A DNA stretch of 64,000 bases from Semisulcospira habei (taxonomy: Eukaryota; Mollusca; Gastropoda; Semisulcospiridae). The stretch is taken from contig BTPG01000003.1 in NCBI GenBank assembly GCA_036245525.1, positions 159,264,397-159,328,396 of the forward strand, given 5' to 3'. The number at the start of each line of letters is the position of its first letter. Position 1 is the first letter of the stretch. The position numbers and the translations under genes were made by a program. This document shows, piece after piece, positions 22,718 through 33,241 of the stretch. The notes below the pieces were generated by a model. That model was given only the letters and a program-made list of their open reading frames with translations, had not been told where the DNA came from and ran no database searches.

Positions 22718-22919
22718 TTAACCCTTATCATTCGGAATACACCAGTTTGTGAAATAAGTTTGACTGAAATAGTTCAAGGGTAGTGCCAGAATAGCTATTC
22801 TGGCACCACCCTTGAACTAAAGCCATTGGTCTATATCTTTATCTGTAAGTACTATAATGTAGCATGCATATGGCAGTGTACAAATTTGAAGCTTTTAGCC
22901 TCAGTATGATACGGGTTAA
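22718..22919. mobile_element. Family B TTAA element, complete
   Basis: TTAACCCTTATCATTCGGAA at left and GATACGGGTTAA at right. The hairpin core ATAGTTCAAGGGTAGTGCCAGA pairs with its partner around AATAGCTATT, so the GGCGCC centre of other copies is absent. Same outer segments, reversed, as 40165-40388. Confidence 0.88.
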
Positions 22920-22949
22920 GATCGGCTTTCCGCTAGGATTTATAACAGG

Positions 22950-22951
<2 letters not shown>

Positions 22952-22982
<31 letters not shown>
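22952..22982. repeat. Poly-A run
   Basis: Thirty-one A residues; no clear retroelement body precedes them. Confidence 0.9.
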
Positions 22983-22985
<3 letters not shown>

Positions 22986-23357
22986 GTCCGAGGCGCTTTA
23001 CAGTCCGTCGTGTAATTGAAACACAGCAGGGATTTTTTTCTTTTCTCAAGATTTGCCTATCCCGGGGACAGACGGCCTTCCAAACGGTGTTATCCGCTTT
23101 TTAGAGTGTCTGACCAAACTGACATGAGATGTGTGTTAAAACAACGCAGCACATAGAGAAATGTCCGTCTTGCGATTTTTTAAAAATTTTGGAGGTAGGT
23201 AGGTTTATTGGGGTCATAGCGTAAAGAGTACACAATAGACAAACAATGAGAGTGCTGTAAACAGAACTAAAAATCATTTACTGTAACGAAAACAGATTTT
23301 CAAAATGTAAAGTCGTTTGCAAATAATGGACCGGCAAAGCTTTGTCTTGCCTTTTTA

Positions 23358-23448
23358 AGTGGCGCGCAGTATAGATACCTTTTGGTTTCTGCCTACCGAC
23401 AGCCAAAGGCTTCGACAAAAAGCGCTACCGACACGCCAAAGGGATAAC
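23358..23448. mobile_element. Family D, diverged
   Basis: CCTACCGACAGCCAAAGG and AAAAAGCGCTACCGACACGC with CCAAAGGGATAAC at the right. The TTAA is altered and the centre lost. Confidence 0.6.
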
Positions 23449-23784
23449 ATTCTTTCAGTAGTAGTAGCAGCCGGTGAGCTTTGAGCAGCGCGCACCATGT
23501 ACTGTAGAGAACAAAATGCATAGCCAAGGGTCTGAAATAACTTCGAATCGGTGCGCTACGTATCCATTTGCAATATTTATGCAAAGATCTCCCGCTGCGC
23601 TACTTTGGATCCCGATTCAACGGAGCAGTAACGCCGTCAAGACGACTGATCCCGAATGGTGCTCAAGGGAAATCATCTCCTCTTTCCGTAGTTGTCGTTC
23701 GTCCCTGGCAAACCCGCCCCTGCACCCTAAGCTGACAAGGCGCTGGTACGTGATGCACAATGGCGGGTCTTTAAAAAAATGTCG

Positions 23785-23986
23785 TTAACCCATTTCCCCT
23801 AACGCCCTACATCAGGAGGTAGATCGAACACGACAATTCAAAGGTAGTTCCTGTTTAGCTTGGCGCCAGCTAATCAAGCACTACCCTTGAATTATCATGA
23901 TCGATCCATTCCCTGCAAGTTGTACATATTCGTAAACTGACACCCACAAGAATTCGGAAACACGGCCTTGGGGCTAAATGGGTTAA
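23785..23986. mobile_element. Family A TTAA element, complete
   Basis: TTAACCCATTTCCCC at left and GGGGCTAAATGGGTTAA at right. The core ACAATTCAAAGGTAGTTCCT faces AAGCACTACCCTTGAATTAT around TTGGCGCCAGCTAA. Arms are moderately diverged. Confidence 0.85.
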
Positions 23987-24188
23987 CTACGTCTCTGAAG
24001 AAGGTTCACCAACTGTATGGACACAAATACTGTGCCCAGAACACCCGGCCATCAGAAAAGCAGAATACACATCAACGGGAACAATCAACGCGATCCCAAA
24101 TATGTTTCCAGTTAGACTCTTGATCCCCTTTTCATGGACACTGTTTGGTGTCGTAAAGAGGAGGTAATTGCATAACGTGCTTAATTCA

Positions 24189-24705
24189 TGCAGCAGCTCT
24201 GAACTTATGTCTCCTACAGGTTCCCTAGTGTCCCGGTCGAGGCACCAGGGAACTTGCAGGAGACATTCCAGAGCTGCTGCATGGATTTGAAATTATTGTC
24301 CCGGCCGGAGCCGTACAGAACTTAAAGGATACATTTCCAGAGCTGTTGCATGGGGTTGAAATTGGTGGACCAGCCAGGACCATAGGGACCTTATAGGAGA
24401 AATTTTCAGAGCTGCTGCATGGGTTTGAAATTGGTGAACCGGCTGAGCCCATAGGAAACGTACAGAAGACATTTTCAGAGCCGCTGCATGGATTGGTGGA
24501 CCGACCGGGACCATAGGAAAGTCACATAAGACATTTCCAGATCTGCTGCATGGATTTGAAATTGGTGGATTGGCTGGGAGCACAAGGAACATACAGGAGA
24601 CATTTTCAAGGGCACTGCGTGGGTTTGAAATTGTTATCATGGCCGGACCCCTGAGGAACCTAGAACCAGAGAAGCTGCATAGGTTTGCAGTTGGTGTCCT
24701 TACCT
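24189..24705. repeat. ~75-bp minisatellite with an inverted first unit
   Basis: About six units carry AGAGCTGCTGCATGG.TTTGAAATTG and GG.ACCATAGGAA.C.TACAG.AGACATTT. The first block (24189-24235) is the reverse complement of the unit end, so the array starts with a palindrome. Lengths are multiples of 3 in places, giving a spurious minus-strand repeat frame. Confidence 0.85.
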
Positions 24706-24729
24706 CATATCTTTAGTGTTTGCCCAACG

Positions 24730-24895
24730 TTAACCTATTCAGCCCTGACGCACTAAAGCAGGAGATGGATCGACCATGATAATTCAAGGGTAGTGCCAGA
24801 TTAGCTTGGTCGATCCATCTCCTGCAACTGGTGCATAGTCATTAGATGACACCTCCAAAATTTGGGAAATACAGCCGTCGGTCTGAATGCGTTAA
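24730..24895. mobile_element. Family A TTAA element, inner arms lost
   Basis: TTAACCTATTCAGCCCTGAC at left and GGTCTGAATGCGTTAA at right. The left arm reaches AGATTAGCTTGG and then jumps to TCGATCCATCTCCTGCAAC, so the right inner arm is deleted. Confidence 0.82.
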
Positions 24896-24947
24896 GTGAA
24901 TCCTGTGGAATGTATACTGTATATATGAACACCATCAGCTCAGTTCC

Positions 24948-25051
24948 CCACAGCAAAAGGTCTTCGGCCGTCGGCGGCCGCACGCGGCCCGCGCACAGTC
25001 GTTGCGAGGGCCAATTGCGGCCATCGACAGCCCAGAGACCTTTGCACGCTG
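24948..25051. mobile_element. Family H palindrome, diverged
   Basis: CAGCAAAAGGTCTTCGGCCG at left and GAGACCTTTGC at right, around CGGCCCGCGCACAGTCGTTGCGAGGGCC. Confidence 0.78.
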
Positions 25052-25186
25052 GGAATATGATGAATGACCTTTAGCACAGACCAGAAAAGCGCAAGCTCGA
25101 ACATCGTATCACCAGATATTATATAAGCATGCTTGTGGCAACTTCATCCGTAAATCTGAAATTTAAATAAGATTGAAATCTAGACT

Positions 25187-25265
25187 GCCAATATGCGTGT
25201 AAATGCAAAGAAAATCCCAACAAAAAAGGAACACGCTTAGAAGGGACAATCGCAACGCAATTTAT
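25187..25265. repeat. Family I left arm
   Basis: TAAATGCAAAGAAAATCCCA then GGAACACGCTTAGAAGGGAC; the right arm is absent. Confidence 0.65.
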
Positions 25266-25676
25266 TACTGACATTTCGATAAGTTCGATAAGATCACAAA
25301 CACAACACTGACAGTGATAAAGTGGCCCAGCCGGACCCAACTTTCCTGATTGATCTTGGAAATGCTAGTCTGTGATGTGCTGAAAAGTACATATCTAGTT
25401 TCCAGCAATCTCTACGCTACCGAGTCAATCCCGAGATGAAGACACTCTACCAGTAACCAGGAGATGGAAGGACGGGTGCGAGTTCCGTGTCGCAAGCACG
25501 TTCAGGCGCCATATTAACTTGTATCAGACATGCAGATTGGCTGAAACGCGGCAGCTCTGTTCGAGGTCTCGAGAGGAATGAAGAAAAACAGCCCTGGCCA
25601 GCCAAGAAAAGTGACTCTGAGCCACCTGATGCCAGAACAGGGCCAAGAGATGCGGGATTCATCAGTCGTCAGCGAT

Positions 25677-25768
25677 GAGATGGATTGACCGTGATCCATT
25701 ATGGGCAGTGCTCGATTAGCTTGGTTCCTGTCAAGGCTGCCAAGCTAATCGGGCACTGCCCTTGAATT
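25677..25768. repeat. Family A hairpin, core only
   Basis: GAGATGGATTGACCGTGATC; GGGCAGTGCTCGATTAGCTT at left faces AAGCTAATCGGGCACTGCCC at right. Shared TCG/CGA in both arms is private to this copy. Confidence 0.78.
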
Positions 25769-25895
25769 TAAGATTTTCCCCTCTTCATGTCGCTTGTAAG
25801 TTGTGCTCGGTAGACTTTCCTCAAACATGAATCGCTTGGATCTAGCGGAGTGAATGAAAGCTGCACGTGTAGTCTCTCAGCCAGCTCGTCACATC

Positions 25896-25965
25896 CTGCA
25901 AGAGACAGATCCTTATGACCACACTGCAGCTGCTGGGGGCTCACTAGAACCTGTCTGCTTCTTGC
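25896..25965. repeat. Family C hairpin, diverged
   Basis: GCAAGAGACAGATCCTTATG at left; CTAGAACCTGTCTGCTTCTTGC at right with TGCAGCTGCTGGGGGCTC. Confidence 0.72.
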
Positions 25966-26061
25966 TGGCCGGCTGAGACCAGCCCCATGTCATTACATCC
26001 TCACGCCGCTTAGACGTGCTCCGTGAGCAGGCCGAAGCAAACAGGCAGTTAAGTTCCTCGT

Positions 26062-26127
26062 GCAAGAGGCACAGGTTCTCATGAGCCCATGCAATCGCAG
26101 GAGCTCATGAGAATCTGTACCTCTTGC
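26062..26127. repeat. Family C hairpin
   Basis: GCAAGAGGCACAGGTTCTCA and TGAGAATCTGTACCTCTTGC around TGAGCCCATGCAATCGCAGGAGCTCA. Confidence 0.82.
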
Positions 26128-26490
26128 TGGCCCGAGACAAAATGAGCGCCACATTACGTGGAGGATTTCTTACGTGCGGGCCAAAAGCACAGACAGTTCC
26201 TGTCCCAAACACATGGCCTTTTAAGATGCGTGCCATTAGTTTAATTGCAGAACTATTTGCTCAGGGTAGAAGTGCGTATTCGTCCCGACGGCTTCAAAAT
26301 CGCCCATAGCTCCCTCCTCGAAAGACTTACAAGCGCGGCTACTCGCGGTTGTGTTTGCGATGGCTTTAAGGGTATGAATAAACTTGGAGGATTCCAGACA
26401 ACTCCGGCAACGCGGGGAAGTTTCTCAAAATACGAACAAGTTTGCTGGGATCTGAAAGGAAGCGCCTAATGCGTGTCGCTTCTGTGGGAA

Positions 26491-26760
26491 TTAAACCCCT
26501 TCACTGCCAGTGGACGGCAGTAGACCGTCAAGTCAGTCGAGTTTCAAAAATCGTTGCCGCTAATTCAACGTCAGAGCGCCAGCCGCCCGTCCAAGGAAAG
26601 TGGGCACGGACAAAGTGGTGTCAGTAAGCCACATAGCTACTCATCAGTCCCCCCTCCTCCCCCCCCCCCCACACACACACTCACACACCCCATGCAAACA
26701 CTGGGGCGCGGCATGAGGATATATGTCTCTGGCAGTTTGATCGTGTTAGTTAACTTTTCT
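26491..26760. mobile_element. Family C element, decayed and interrupted
   Basis: The left end TTAAACCCCTTCACTGCCAG is clear. A right-hand remnant GCATGAGGATATATGTCTCT plus CAGTTTGATCGTGTTAGTTA corresponds to the second arm and outer segment. A C-run and (CA) patch (26649-26690) sits where the left arm should be. Confidence 0.65.
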
Positions 26761-26865
26761 GGGCAAACTACGATGGACTTGAACACAAAAGCCCTCTGGG
26801 GCCAGTTGCATGAATGACTTATGCACCTGAGCCCCTGGAGCCAGTTGCAATAGCGAGCTTAGTGA

Positions 26866-26967
26866 AGTCCTGCGCCAGCCACTAAGCAAGGTGCGCCGCT
26901 AGATCCAGCCACTAAGCAAGGTGCGCCGCTATAGCGGCGCACCTTGCTTAGTGGCTGGCGCAGGACT
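26866..26967. repeat. Family J palindrome with duplicated left arm
   Basis: AGTCCTGCGCCAGCCACTAA... is answered by ...TTAGTGGCTGGCGCAGGACT. The segment CCAGCCACTAAGCAAGGTGC appears twice in a row at left (26876 and 26905) before one right arm, so the arm was tandemly duplicated. Confidence 0.85.
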
Positions 26968-27150
26968 ATGACCCCAGAAGCTCGGACGCCGCGCGCCTAA
27001 CCGTAAAGTCCAAAGTGGCTCACAGACTCGCATAGACACAACACAACTATCAGGCTCAGTCTTTACCAGGAGGCTTTCACTGGCGATTACGCACCACACA
27101 CTGAGAGGCAGCTAATAATTTTATTGTTCTCACTCACCTCAGTACCACAG

Positions 27151-27253
27151 TAAGCAAAGGTAATCGGGCCCATGTCGACCGCAGGTGGCCCGCGCCGGCA
27201 CAGCCGTTCCCGGGCCAACTTCAGATGACGTGTGCCCGAGGATCCTTTGCTAA
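27151..27253. mobile_element. Family H palindrome, diverged
   Basis: AGTAAGCAAAGGTAATCGGG at left and GAGGATCCTTTGCTAAC at right with GTGGCCCGCGCCGG/CCGTTCCCGGGCCAAC at the centre. Confidence 0.75.
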
Positions 27254-27968
27254 CCGCGGGGTGAGGACGAGAGGACTCCGCGGGCAGGTTCCGTCTGTTG
27301 CAGATGATACTGACAAAGACTCCCCTGGGAAAGGGTTTCACTGCCGGATTTGGAGCGCGAACTCACGAGGACCTCTGCCTCTTGCTGGTTCCGGTCATTT
27401 CTGCGTCCTCCGGTATGAGAAGAAGGGGGTTAAGGGGCTGGGGGGGGGGGGATAGGTGGGTGCGGGGGGGGGGGGGGGGTTAAGGTGGGGCATGGGGATA
27501 TCAGTCATAAATTCACGGCGAAATACGGATATAACTAACTAAAGTCTGTCAGTCAGTCACGCTGCTGCACGGCCTTCCGCCGTGAGCCATGATGATTGCA
27601 GTATTAACAACAACAAAAAAAGACAATGATGATTTGTAACCAATACTTCCTTGTACAGAAAAGCATCTTTACAAACAGGAATTTGAACACTGCTCCCAAG
27701 TAAAGGGGGTTAACATTTGCGAAAATCATGTTGGAGGAACCAAGCCAGCGGCTCTCTGCGGGTGGACAGAGAAATCGCCTATCCAGAGGCCGACACAGCG
27801 GGGCCTCTCCATGGTAACCGTACTCCCGGTGTATAACTCGCGATATCCCCTCGGTCCCCGAGTGACGTCACAGTTGTCCCGGTGCACGTCCGTGGAGGCC
27901 AATCAAGAGCTGTGGGGAGGACAGGAACCGGTTCAGGATGTGCACAACCTCATCAAAGGCCTTTTATC
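27254..27968. other. No gene; G-runs at 27425-27480
   Basis: Includes a CACGAGGACCTCTGCCTCTTGCTGG scrap (27363-27388) resembling a family C right arm. Otherwise nothing recognised. Confidence 0.5.
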
Positions 27969-28035
27969 TGCAAGAGGCATATATTTACGTTAGTCCCTGC
28001 GATCGCAGGGGCATATGTAATTCTATGCCTCTTGT
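27969..28035. repeat. Family C hairpin
   Basis: GCAAGAGGCATATATTTACG and GTAATTCTATGCCTCTTG around CCCTGCGATCGCAGGG. CATATGTAAT on the right diverges from CGTTAGT on the left. Confidence 0.8.
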
Positions 28036-28132
28036 AGAACAGACATCTATGCCGGCTTCTTGCTGACCGACGTCGGTTCCATGTGTTCCTCAAATCGTTA
28101 TTTCGGGTTGAGTGTACACGAAGTGCGGAAAG

Positions 28133-28341
<209 letters not shown>

Positions 28342-28401
28342 GTAAGAATTCCTATTGAAACCAGCTTCGTGGTGAACAAAAGACTTAAGCCCTAAACGTT
28401 T

Positions 28402-28403
<2 letters not shown>

Positions 28404-28478
<75 letters not shown>
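28404..28478. repeat. (CT)n array
   Basis: Perfect CT repeat, 136 bp downstream of the previous one and separated from it by the tRNA-like unit. Confidence 0.98.
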
Positions 28479-28481
<3 letters not shown>

Positions 28482-29049
28482 TTGTGTCTTGAACTATTTG
28501 TGTGTAATGAAATTGCATTTCTCCTCCTTTCCTGTTCTGTTCCATTCTAATCTAACAGATAAATGCAAGCAAAACGTATCACTGAAAAATATTAAAAGTT
28601 TTCTTTGCTATATATACTTTTTGCAGAATGATATTGTAGTTTATGAACTGACAATGATTCATCTGGGGCCCATGATAATCTGCGTTTTGCTGATGGAAAG
28701 GCGTGATGGTGGACCGACCGACTTGGATTCAGCCAAGCGAGACCGTTGGCGATGCGTCTAATTCCTTGGCACAGACACCTGTTCCGATCGGGAGCTCTGA
28801 CGTCAATGGGACTGTGCGATGCACGTGCTTTGCGTGCTGTGGCGCTATTCTGGTGCACAGGCATCGCGGGGACTCTACCTTGGCATTCTGTGAGCCAGGG
28901 CCAATCCTCGTCAGTTAATCCACATCGGCTGACCCATTTTTCCGCACTAGACACTAGCCAAGCGGCTCAAGGCTGTGATCATGTCGTCATGCACTGGCGT
29001 CATATAGAACCCGTCACCCTACTTGCTAGACAGATTCACTAAGGGAGTA
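28479..29049. other. No recognisable feature
   Basis: The 120-codon minus-strand frame 28592-28954 has no recognisable domain. Confidence 0.5.
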
Positions 29050-29162
29050 TCCACAAGTACACTTCTATTCAAATGAGATGCGAAGGCATACCCCCCCCCC
29101 CACCCCCCTTGTGAGTCTATCTGGGGTTCGCATCTCATTTGAACAGAAGTGTACTTGTGGCG
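29050..29162. repeat. Palindrome with a C-rich loop
   Basis: ATCCACAAGTACACTTCTAT... at left faces ...CAGAAGTGTACTTGTGG at right, arms about 36 bp with a TTC.AATGAGATGCGAA inner part. The 40-bp loop has runs of 11 and 6 C. Single copy in the window. Confidence 0.85.
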
Positions 29163-29522
29163 TATTCCGCGAGTACGCCCCACACTAATTTCTCACTGAC
29201 AAGACTGTACTTCCGATCAAACACAAAGACCTGTTTACATTTCCTTCCGTTGGCAAAGAGAGGGGCCGGGAGGGGGAAGGGAGGGGGGTGGAGGGGGGGG
29301 GGGGGCACGGATTTTCAAGAGCAGATCAACAGAGGACTACAATCCATTTTTTGGTGTGCAAAACTTTGTAAAATAATGCTCACCCACCCATCAACCCTTA
29401 ACTGCTGCTCACGATACCGTTTAGCGGAAAAGACGCGCAGGTAGTAGCGTCAGCAGCTGTCGCGGGGTTTGAAGATGACAAATCCGTTTCATATGCAAGA
29501 AACAGACTATCACGTGCCACTA

Positions 29523-29562
29523 CAGATCGAGGGGGCTCATGAGAACCTATAGGCCCCTGGCG
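29523..29562. repeat. Family C right arm
   Basis: GAGGGGGCTCATGAGAACCT then a decayed end; no left arm. Confidence 0.55.
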
Positions 29563-29789
29563 GGCTTCATTTACCATTGCGACTGGCTCTCAGAAAGAGG
29601 ATCTAGGAGCTCAATGTGAGTTCTGTAGGGGTTGGTGTACAAGTACACGTACGTATATGTGTGTGTAGACACCCCCACGGTCATGTGAAAGTCATTATTA
29701 TAAGCATCCTCAATCAAGCTGCCTACGTTTCCATCGATTCCCGGCATGTTCTCGAGGGAAGCCGATAATCCACTGCCGCAGGCGAAGCT

Positions 29790-29880
29790 CTATTATAATA
29801 ATACCGTTATTATATAGGCGCTTTTTCTCAATTTTCGGGCGAATCGACTCAAAGCGCCGCGAACTGAAACCCAACACGCA
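29790..29880. mobile_element. LINE/SINE 3' end with (AAT)n, ATATAGGCGC motif
   Basis: ATAATAATACCGTTATTATA then TAGGCGCTTTTTC and CTCAAAGCGCCGCG. This 3'-end motif also occurs at 14735, 31892 and 39392. Confidence 0.6.
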
Positions 29881-30239
29881 CACTCACGTAACAGACACCG
29901 ATTTACGCCATTTATGACAAACACAGTACAAGACAGACGAAGGGCCAGTTCAGCTACTGAAGTTACAGAGATTTTTGATCGCTTGTATTTGAAATTTGTA
30001 AAGTGGCCTGAAACCGGTACCAAAGTGTGGGGGGTGGGAGAGGGGGGGGGGGAGAAAGGGGAGAGAGGGGGTCCGAGGACCCTTTGCTTTTGCAAGTCTG
30101 TACAAATTCAGCACTACAATAACGCGATCGCGAAAAACGGGAGGGTTGTGGAGGAAGAAGTGGATGAAGGTGGGGGTAGGTGGGTGGTGGGGGCGGGGGT
30201 GGGGTTGGGGGGGGGTGGGGGTGGGGTGGGGTGGGGGGG

Positions 30240-30735
30240 TGGGGGTTGGGTTAGAAAACAAGCGTCAGTCCAGGCTCCTAAAAAATCAAACATAAAAATC
30301 CAAATCTTCTTCTTTTCTCCATAAATTAATTAAAATAATACAATCTTATGATTTTGTTTTCTGCCAAAATATATTGTGGGGACCAGGGGGTGGGGGGTGG
30401 GTGGGGTGGGGTGGGGGGTTGGGGGTAGAAAACAAGCGACAGTCCAGGCTCCTAAAAAATCAAACATAAAAATCCAAATCCTCTTCTTTTCTCCATAAAT
30501 TAATTAAAATAATAAATCTTATGTTTTTGTTTTCTCCCAAAATATATTGTGGGGACCAGGGGGTGGGTGGTGGGTGGGGTGGGGTGGGGGGTTGGGGTAG
30601 AAAACAAGTGACAGTCCAGGCTCCTAAAAAAATCAAACATAAAAATCCAAATCCTCTTCTTTTCTCCATAAATTAATTAAAATAATACAATCTTATGATT
30701 TTGTTTTGTCCCAAAATATATTGTAGGGACCAGGG
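30240..30735. repeat. ~175-bp tandem repeat, three units
   Basis: GAAAACAAGCG.CAGTCCAGG starts units at about 30253, 30428 and 30600. Each unit holds TAAATTAATTAAAATAATA, CCAAAATATATTGTGGGGAC and ends in a GGGGTGGGTGG run of variable length. Copies differ at only a few bases outside the G-runs, so the array is young. Confidence 0.93.
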
Positions 30736-31009
30736 TATACTCTGCCCCCGCGCCCTCCACCCCTCTACTTTTTTTTTTTTGAGGGGCCCATCCCCGCCCC
30801 CCACTCCCGGCACCTTCCGCCCCCCCCCCTCCCCCGGAGCCCCCTCCCTACCCCCTCCGGCACCTCCCTCCCCCCTTCCGGTTCCTACACCACTGGGATG
30901 GTTAGGTTAAGTTGTTGGAGACAGCTAATAGCAGACGTTACGTCGGACAGCTGCACGTTGTGACCCCCCAAAATGTAGACACAGCAACTTTATTGAACAC
31001 AGCTACTTG

Positions 31010-31013
<4 letters not shown>
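30736..31013. other. C-rich stretch
   Basis: Runs of C (30774-30880) continue from the satellite edge in opposite base polarity. Frames here are low complexity. Confidence 0.7.

Positions 31014-31084
<71 letters not shown>
31014..31084. repeat. (CT)n array
   Basis: Perfect CT repeat. The upstream flank CAACTTTATTGAACACAGCT resembles the AACTTTATT motif of LINE 3' ends, in the same orientation as those beside GA arrays. Confidence 0.97.
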
Positions 31085-31088
<4 letters not shown>

Positions 31089-31249
31089 GCATCTCGGTCT
31101 CTCAGGTGTTCTTGTTGATAGAAGACAAGTTACATTGTGCCCGAAGGGCCAGTCACGTCGTGAAGATGCCGTGCATTCAGGTAGAAATGCATACCGCCCA
31201 ACCGGTGCAAGCTCTCTAAATATAGTCCCGCACACTGGAGCCCTCTGTC

Positions 31250-31314
31250 AGCAAGAGGCATAGATCTTCATGAGCCTCTGCGGCAGCAGGGGCTCATGAA
31301 GATGTATGCCTCTT
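31250..31314. repeat. Family C hairpin
   Basis: GCAAGAGGCATAGATCTTCA and TGAAGATGTATGCCTCTTG. GATCTTC/GAAGAT is shared by both arms and differs from the usual GATTCTC or GATCCTC. Confidence 0.85.
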
Positions 31315-31342
31315 GTTTGTTTAGAGGTTATCATATAGCTCT

Positions 31343-31558
31343 ACAGGGCGGCCGAAGGGTAAAAGTAGGGTTTGAATCCCGAGGCGTGCCCTAGGTCCCG
31401 GTGGCCTTCTCTGGGAATGTCAGTTTCTCTGTACCAAATGCACCATCACTCGGTGCAGTCTCCCCTGTAACCCATGCACTCCAGTGCCAGCTGGACTGTG
31501 ACAGCTCAAGCGGAGGGACGGTGAATATAGATTTTGAAATAAAAAGACCTTAAAAAAA
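31343..31558 (+). mobile_element. tRNA-derived SINE with A-rich tail
   Basis: GGCGGCCGAAGGGTAAAAG (A-box-like) and GGGTTTGAATCCC (B-box) near the start, with the segment between them shortened. A body of about 140 bp ends in GAAATAAAAAGACCTTAAAA. Confidence 0.7.
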
Positions 31559-31648
31559 ATTGACAACTGATTTTGGTTTACATACCATACTAGTTCGGTT
31601 TATAGGGCATAAGGTCTGAGTAGTCTTGCCTTCAACAATTTCACTATG

Positions 31649-31729
31649 TTAACACATTCGAGACGTGCCGCATCCGGATACGCGGCATAACGCCGCGTAT
31701 ACGGATGCGGCACGTCTCGAATAAGTTAA
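31649..31729. mobile_element. Family E TTAA palindrome, complete
   Basis: TTAACACATTCGAGACGTGC at left faces GCACGTCTCGAATAAGTTAA at right. The centre GGATACGCGGCATAACGCCG is near-symmetrical (left lacks the TA of CGTATACGG). Almost the whole 81 bp is a hairpin with TTAA at both borders. Confidence 0.87.
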
Positions 31730-31891
31730 AGCTCTTCAAACTTATGTCATTATGCAGTAAATATATGATGACTTTTAGCCGGGAGATACTTCACAGTCAT
31801 TAGCAGTGACTGAAAGGGTTAAACTCAGAATTAGTCACCACAGAAAAGCAGAGAAATGATGATGGTGATGATTATCTTGACGATGAAACAT

Positions 31892-31932
<41 letters not shown>

Positions 31933-32060
31933 GGCCATTATTGGACGCTTTAGCCAGTTCTACGAATCGGTTCAAGGCGACGCGAAATGAACACACATGT
32001 TCACGTTTATGTCATATGAAACGAGGATTACTCAAGGACGGAACCACTTACAATCTGTCC
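31892..32060. mobile_element. (AAT)n plus LINE/SINE 3'-end-like body
   Basis: A TAA run (31892-31931) precedes GGCCATTATTGGACGCTTTA and TTCAAGGCGACGCGAA, similar in layout to 29790-29880. Confidence 0.55.
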
Positions 32061-32135
32061 CTAATAATAATCGTATGTGAATTAGAGCAATTAACAACAT
32101 AACAAGTTGAACAGGCGCACAATCAAATGCAAATC

Positions 32136-32136
<1 letters not shown>

Positions 32137-32224
<88 letters not shown>
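32137..32224. repeat. (AG)n array next to the LTR
   Basis: AG run followed by (TG)4 and then the LTR end at 32233. Confidence 0.98.
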
Positions 32225-32226
<2 letters not shown>

Positions 32227-32232
32227 TGTGTG

Positions 32233-32924
32233 TGTTACGTGGTAGTCGTAGTATGATGCAATTACACCAGACGCACGCACGTAGGATTCTTGTAAAGAAA
32301 CTTCACTCAGCTGCAACTCGTCACACGTGGCATAAGGTTGTAGACCACACTGTAGTAACAGTTCCAACAATATTGTATTGCAGCGATGCGATTTCCGCAC
32401 AATGTATCCACAAATGCACCAACACTTATACACTGTCTCCTCTACAATGCATCAACACTTCTGACACACTGCGTCTCTCATACAATGTGCACACATACTG
32501 CCCAACACGGTCTTTTATACTATTACAGATTTCCAGAATAATCCAGCAAATTCGCACAATACAACTAATAAGAAAAGAAAACGTAACCAAAACTAATTAA
32601 TATTCATTAAAAAAAGAATTTTTTAGAAATAACTACGAATTTCCACTACCATCTAGAAATGTTGCCAACAACTTTGACGATGAGGTCACTAGAAAGATCG
32701 CAGCCTTGCTCGAATCTTCCAGTCTAATGTAGATCAAACTTTACAACGTTGTAGCGAAACTACGCGTCACAACAAAAATCGCTCGCAATTCTCCGTGCAA
32801 AAGAAAATAAATCCTACTAAAAAGGTACGTAATTCTTATCCAAAGTAACTCAAATGAATATCGGATCTTTCCTATGATTAACACAGGCATGCTCTCAAAG
32901 AATAACACAAGCACAAACGTAACA
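32233..32924 (-). repeat. Long terminal repeat (692 bp), 3' LTR
   Basis: On the minus strand it starts TGTTACG (32924) and ends CGTAACA (32233), a 7-bp inverted terminal repeat in the standard TG...CA form. A polypurine tract immediately precedes it and a TATA box lies about 405 bp in. It terminates the Ty3/Gypsy-type internal region at 32925-34625. No second LTR occurs in the window. Confidence 0.88.
32512..32519 (-). promoter_or_regulatory. LTR TATA box
   Basis: TATAAAAG on the minus strand within AATAGTATAAAAGACC, in the position expected for a U3 promoter. Confidence 0.6.
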
Positions 32925-32941
32925 TTACCCCCCTTTTAAGA
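32925..32941 (-). other. Polypurine tract
   Basis: CTTAAAAGGGGGGTAA on the minus strand ends directly at the LTR start; this is the usual primer site for plus-strand DNA in LTR elements. Confidence 0.8.
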
Positions 32942-33241
32942 ACGAAATTTCACAAAATTTCTTCTCAAATCTTAAAACACGGCTGTGGCTGTGTCAAACA
33001 ATCTCCACAGATTGATAAACACTAACAATCTCACATCAAAATTTAAATCAAATAAACTGCTCTGGAATAACTGTCTCACAGTTCCTTTAACTTTCCTGAC
33101 CAAAGAAATGATCCTTTAAACTGCTCCAAAGTTCTGTGAACCCTTGATGGACTGTAACCTAACGTTAAAGTTCTGTAAAAACATTGCCAAATCATGAGAT
33201 GGGCACAGTTCAGATAGGTCAAGGGTTGATGGTTCTGGGTC

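Noticed and set aside
24225..24640. Pro/Ser-rich repeat protein in the 75-bp minisatellite
   Set aside because: Frame shifts between units and the inverted first unit indicate a non-coding array.
28592..28954. 120-codon minus-strand frame
   Set aside because: No similarity to a known family; length is within chance expectation for this base composition.
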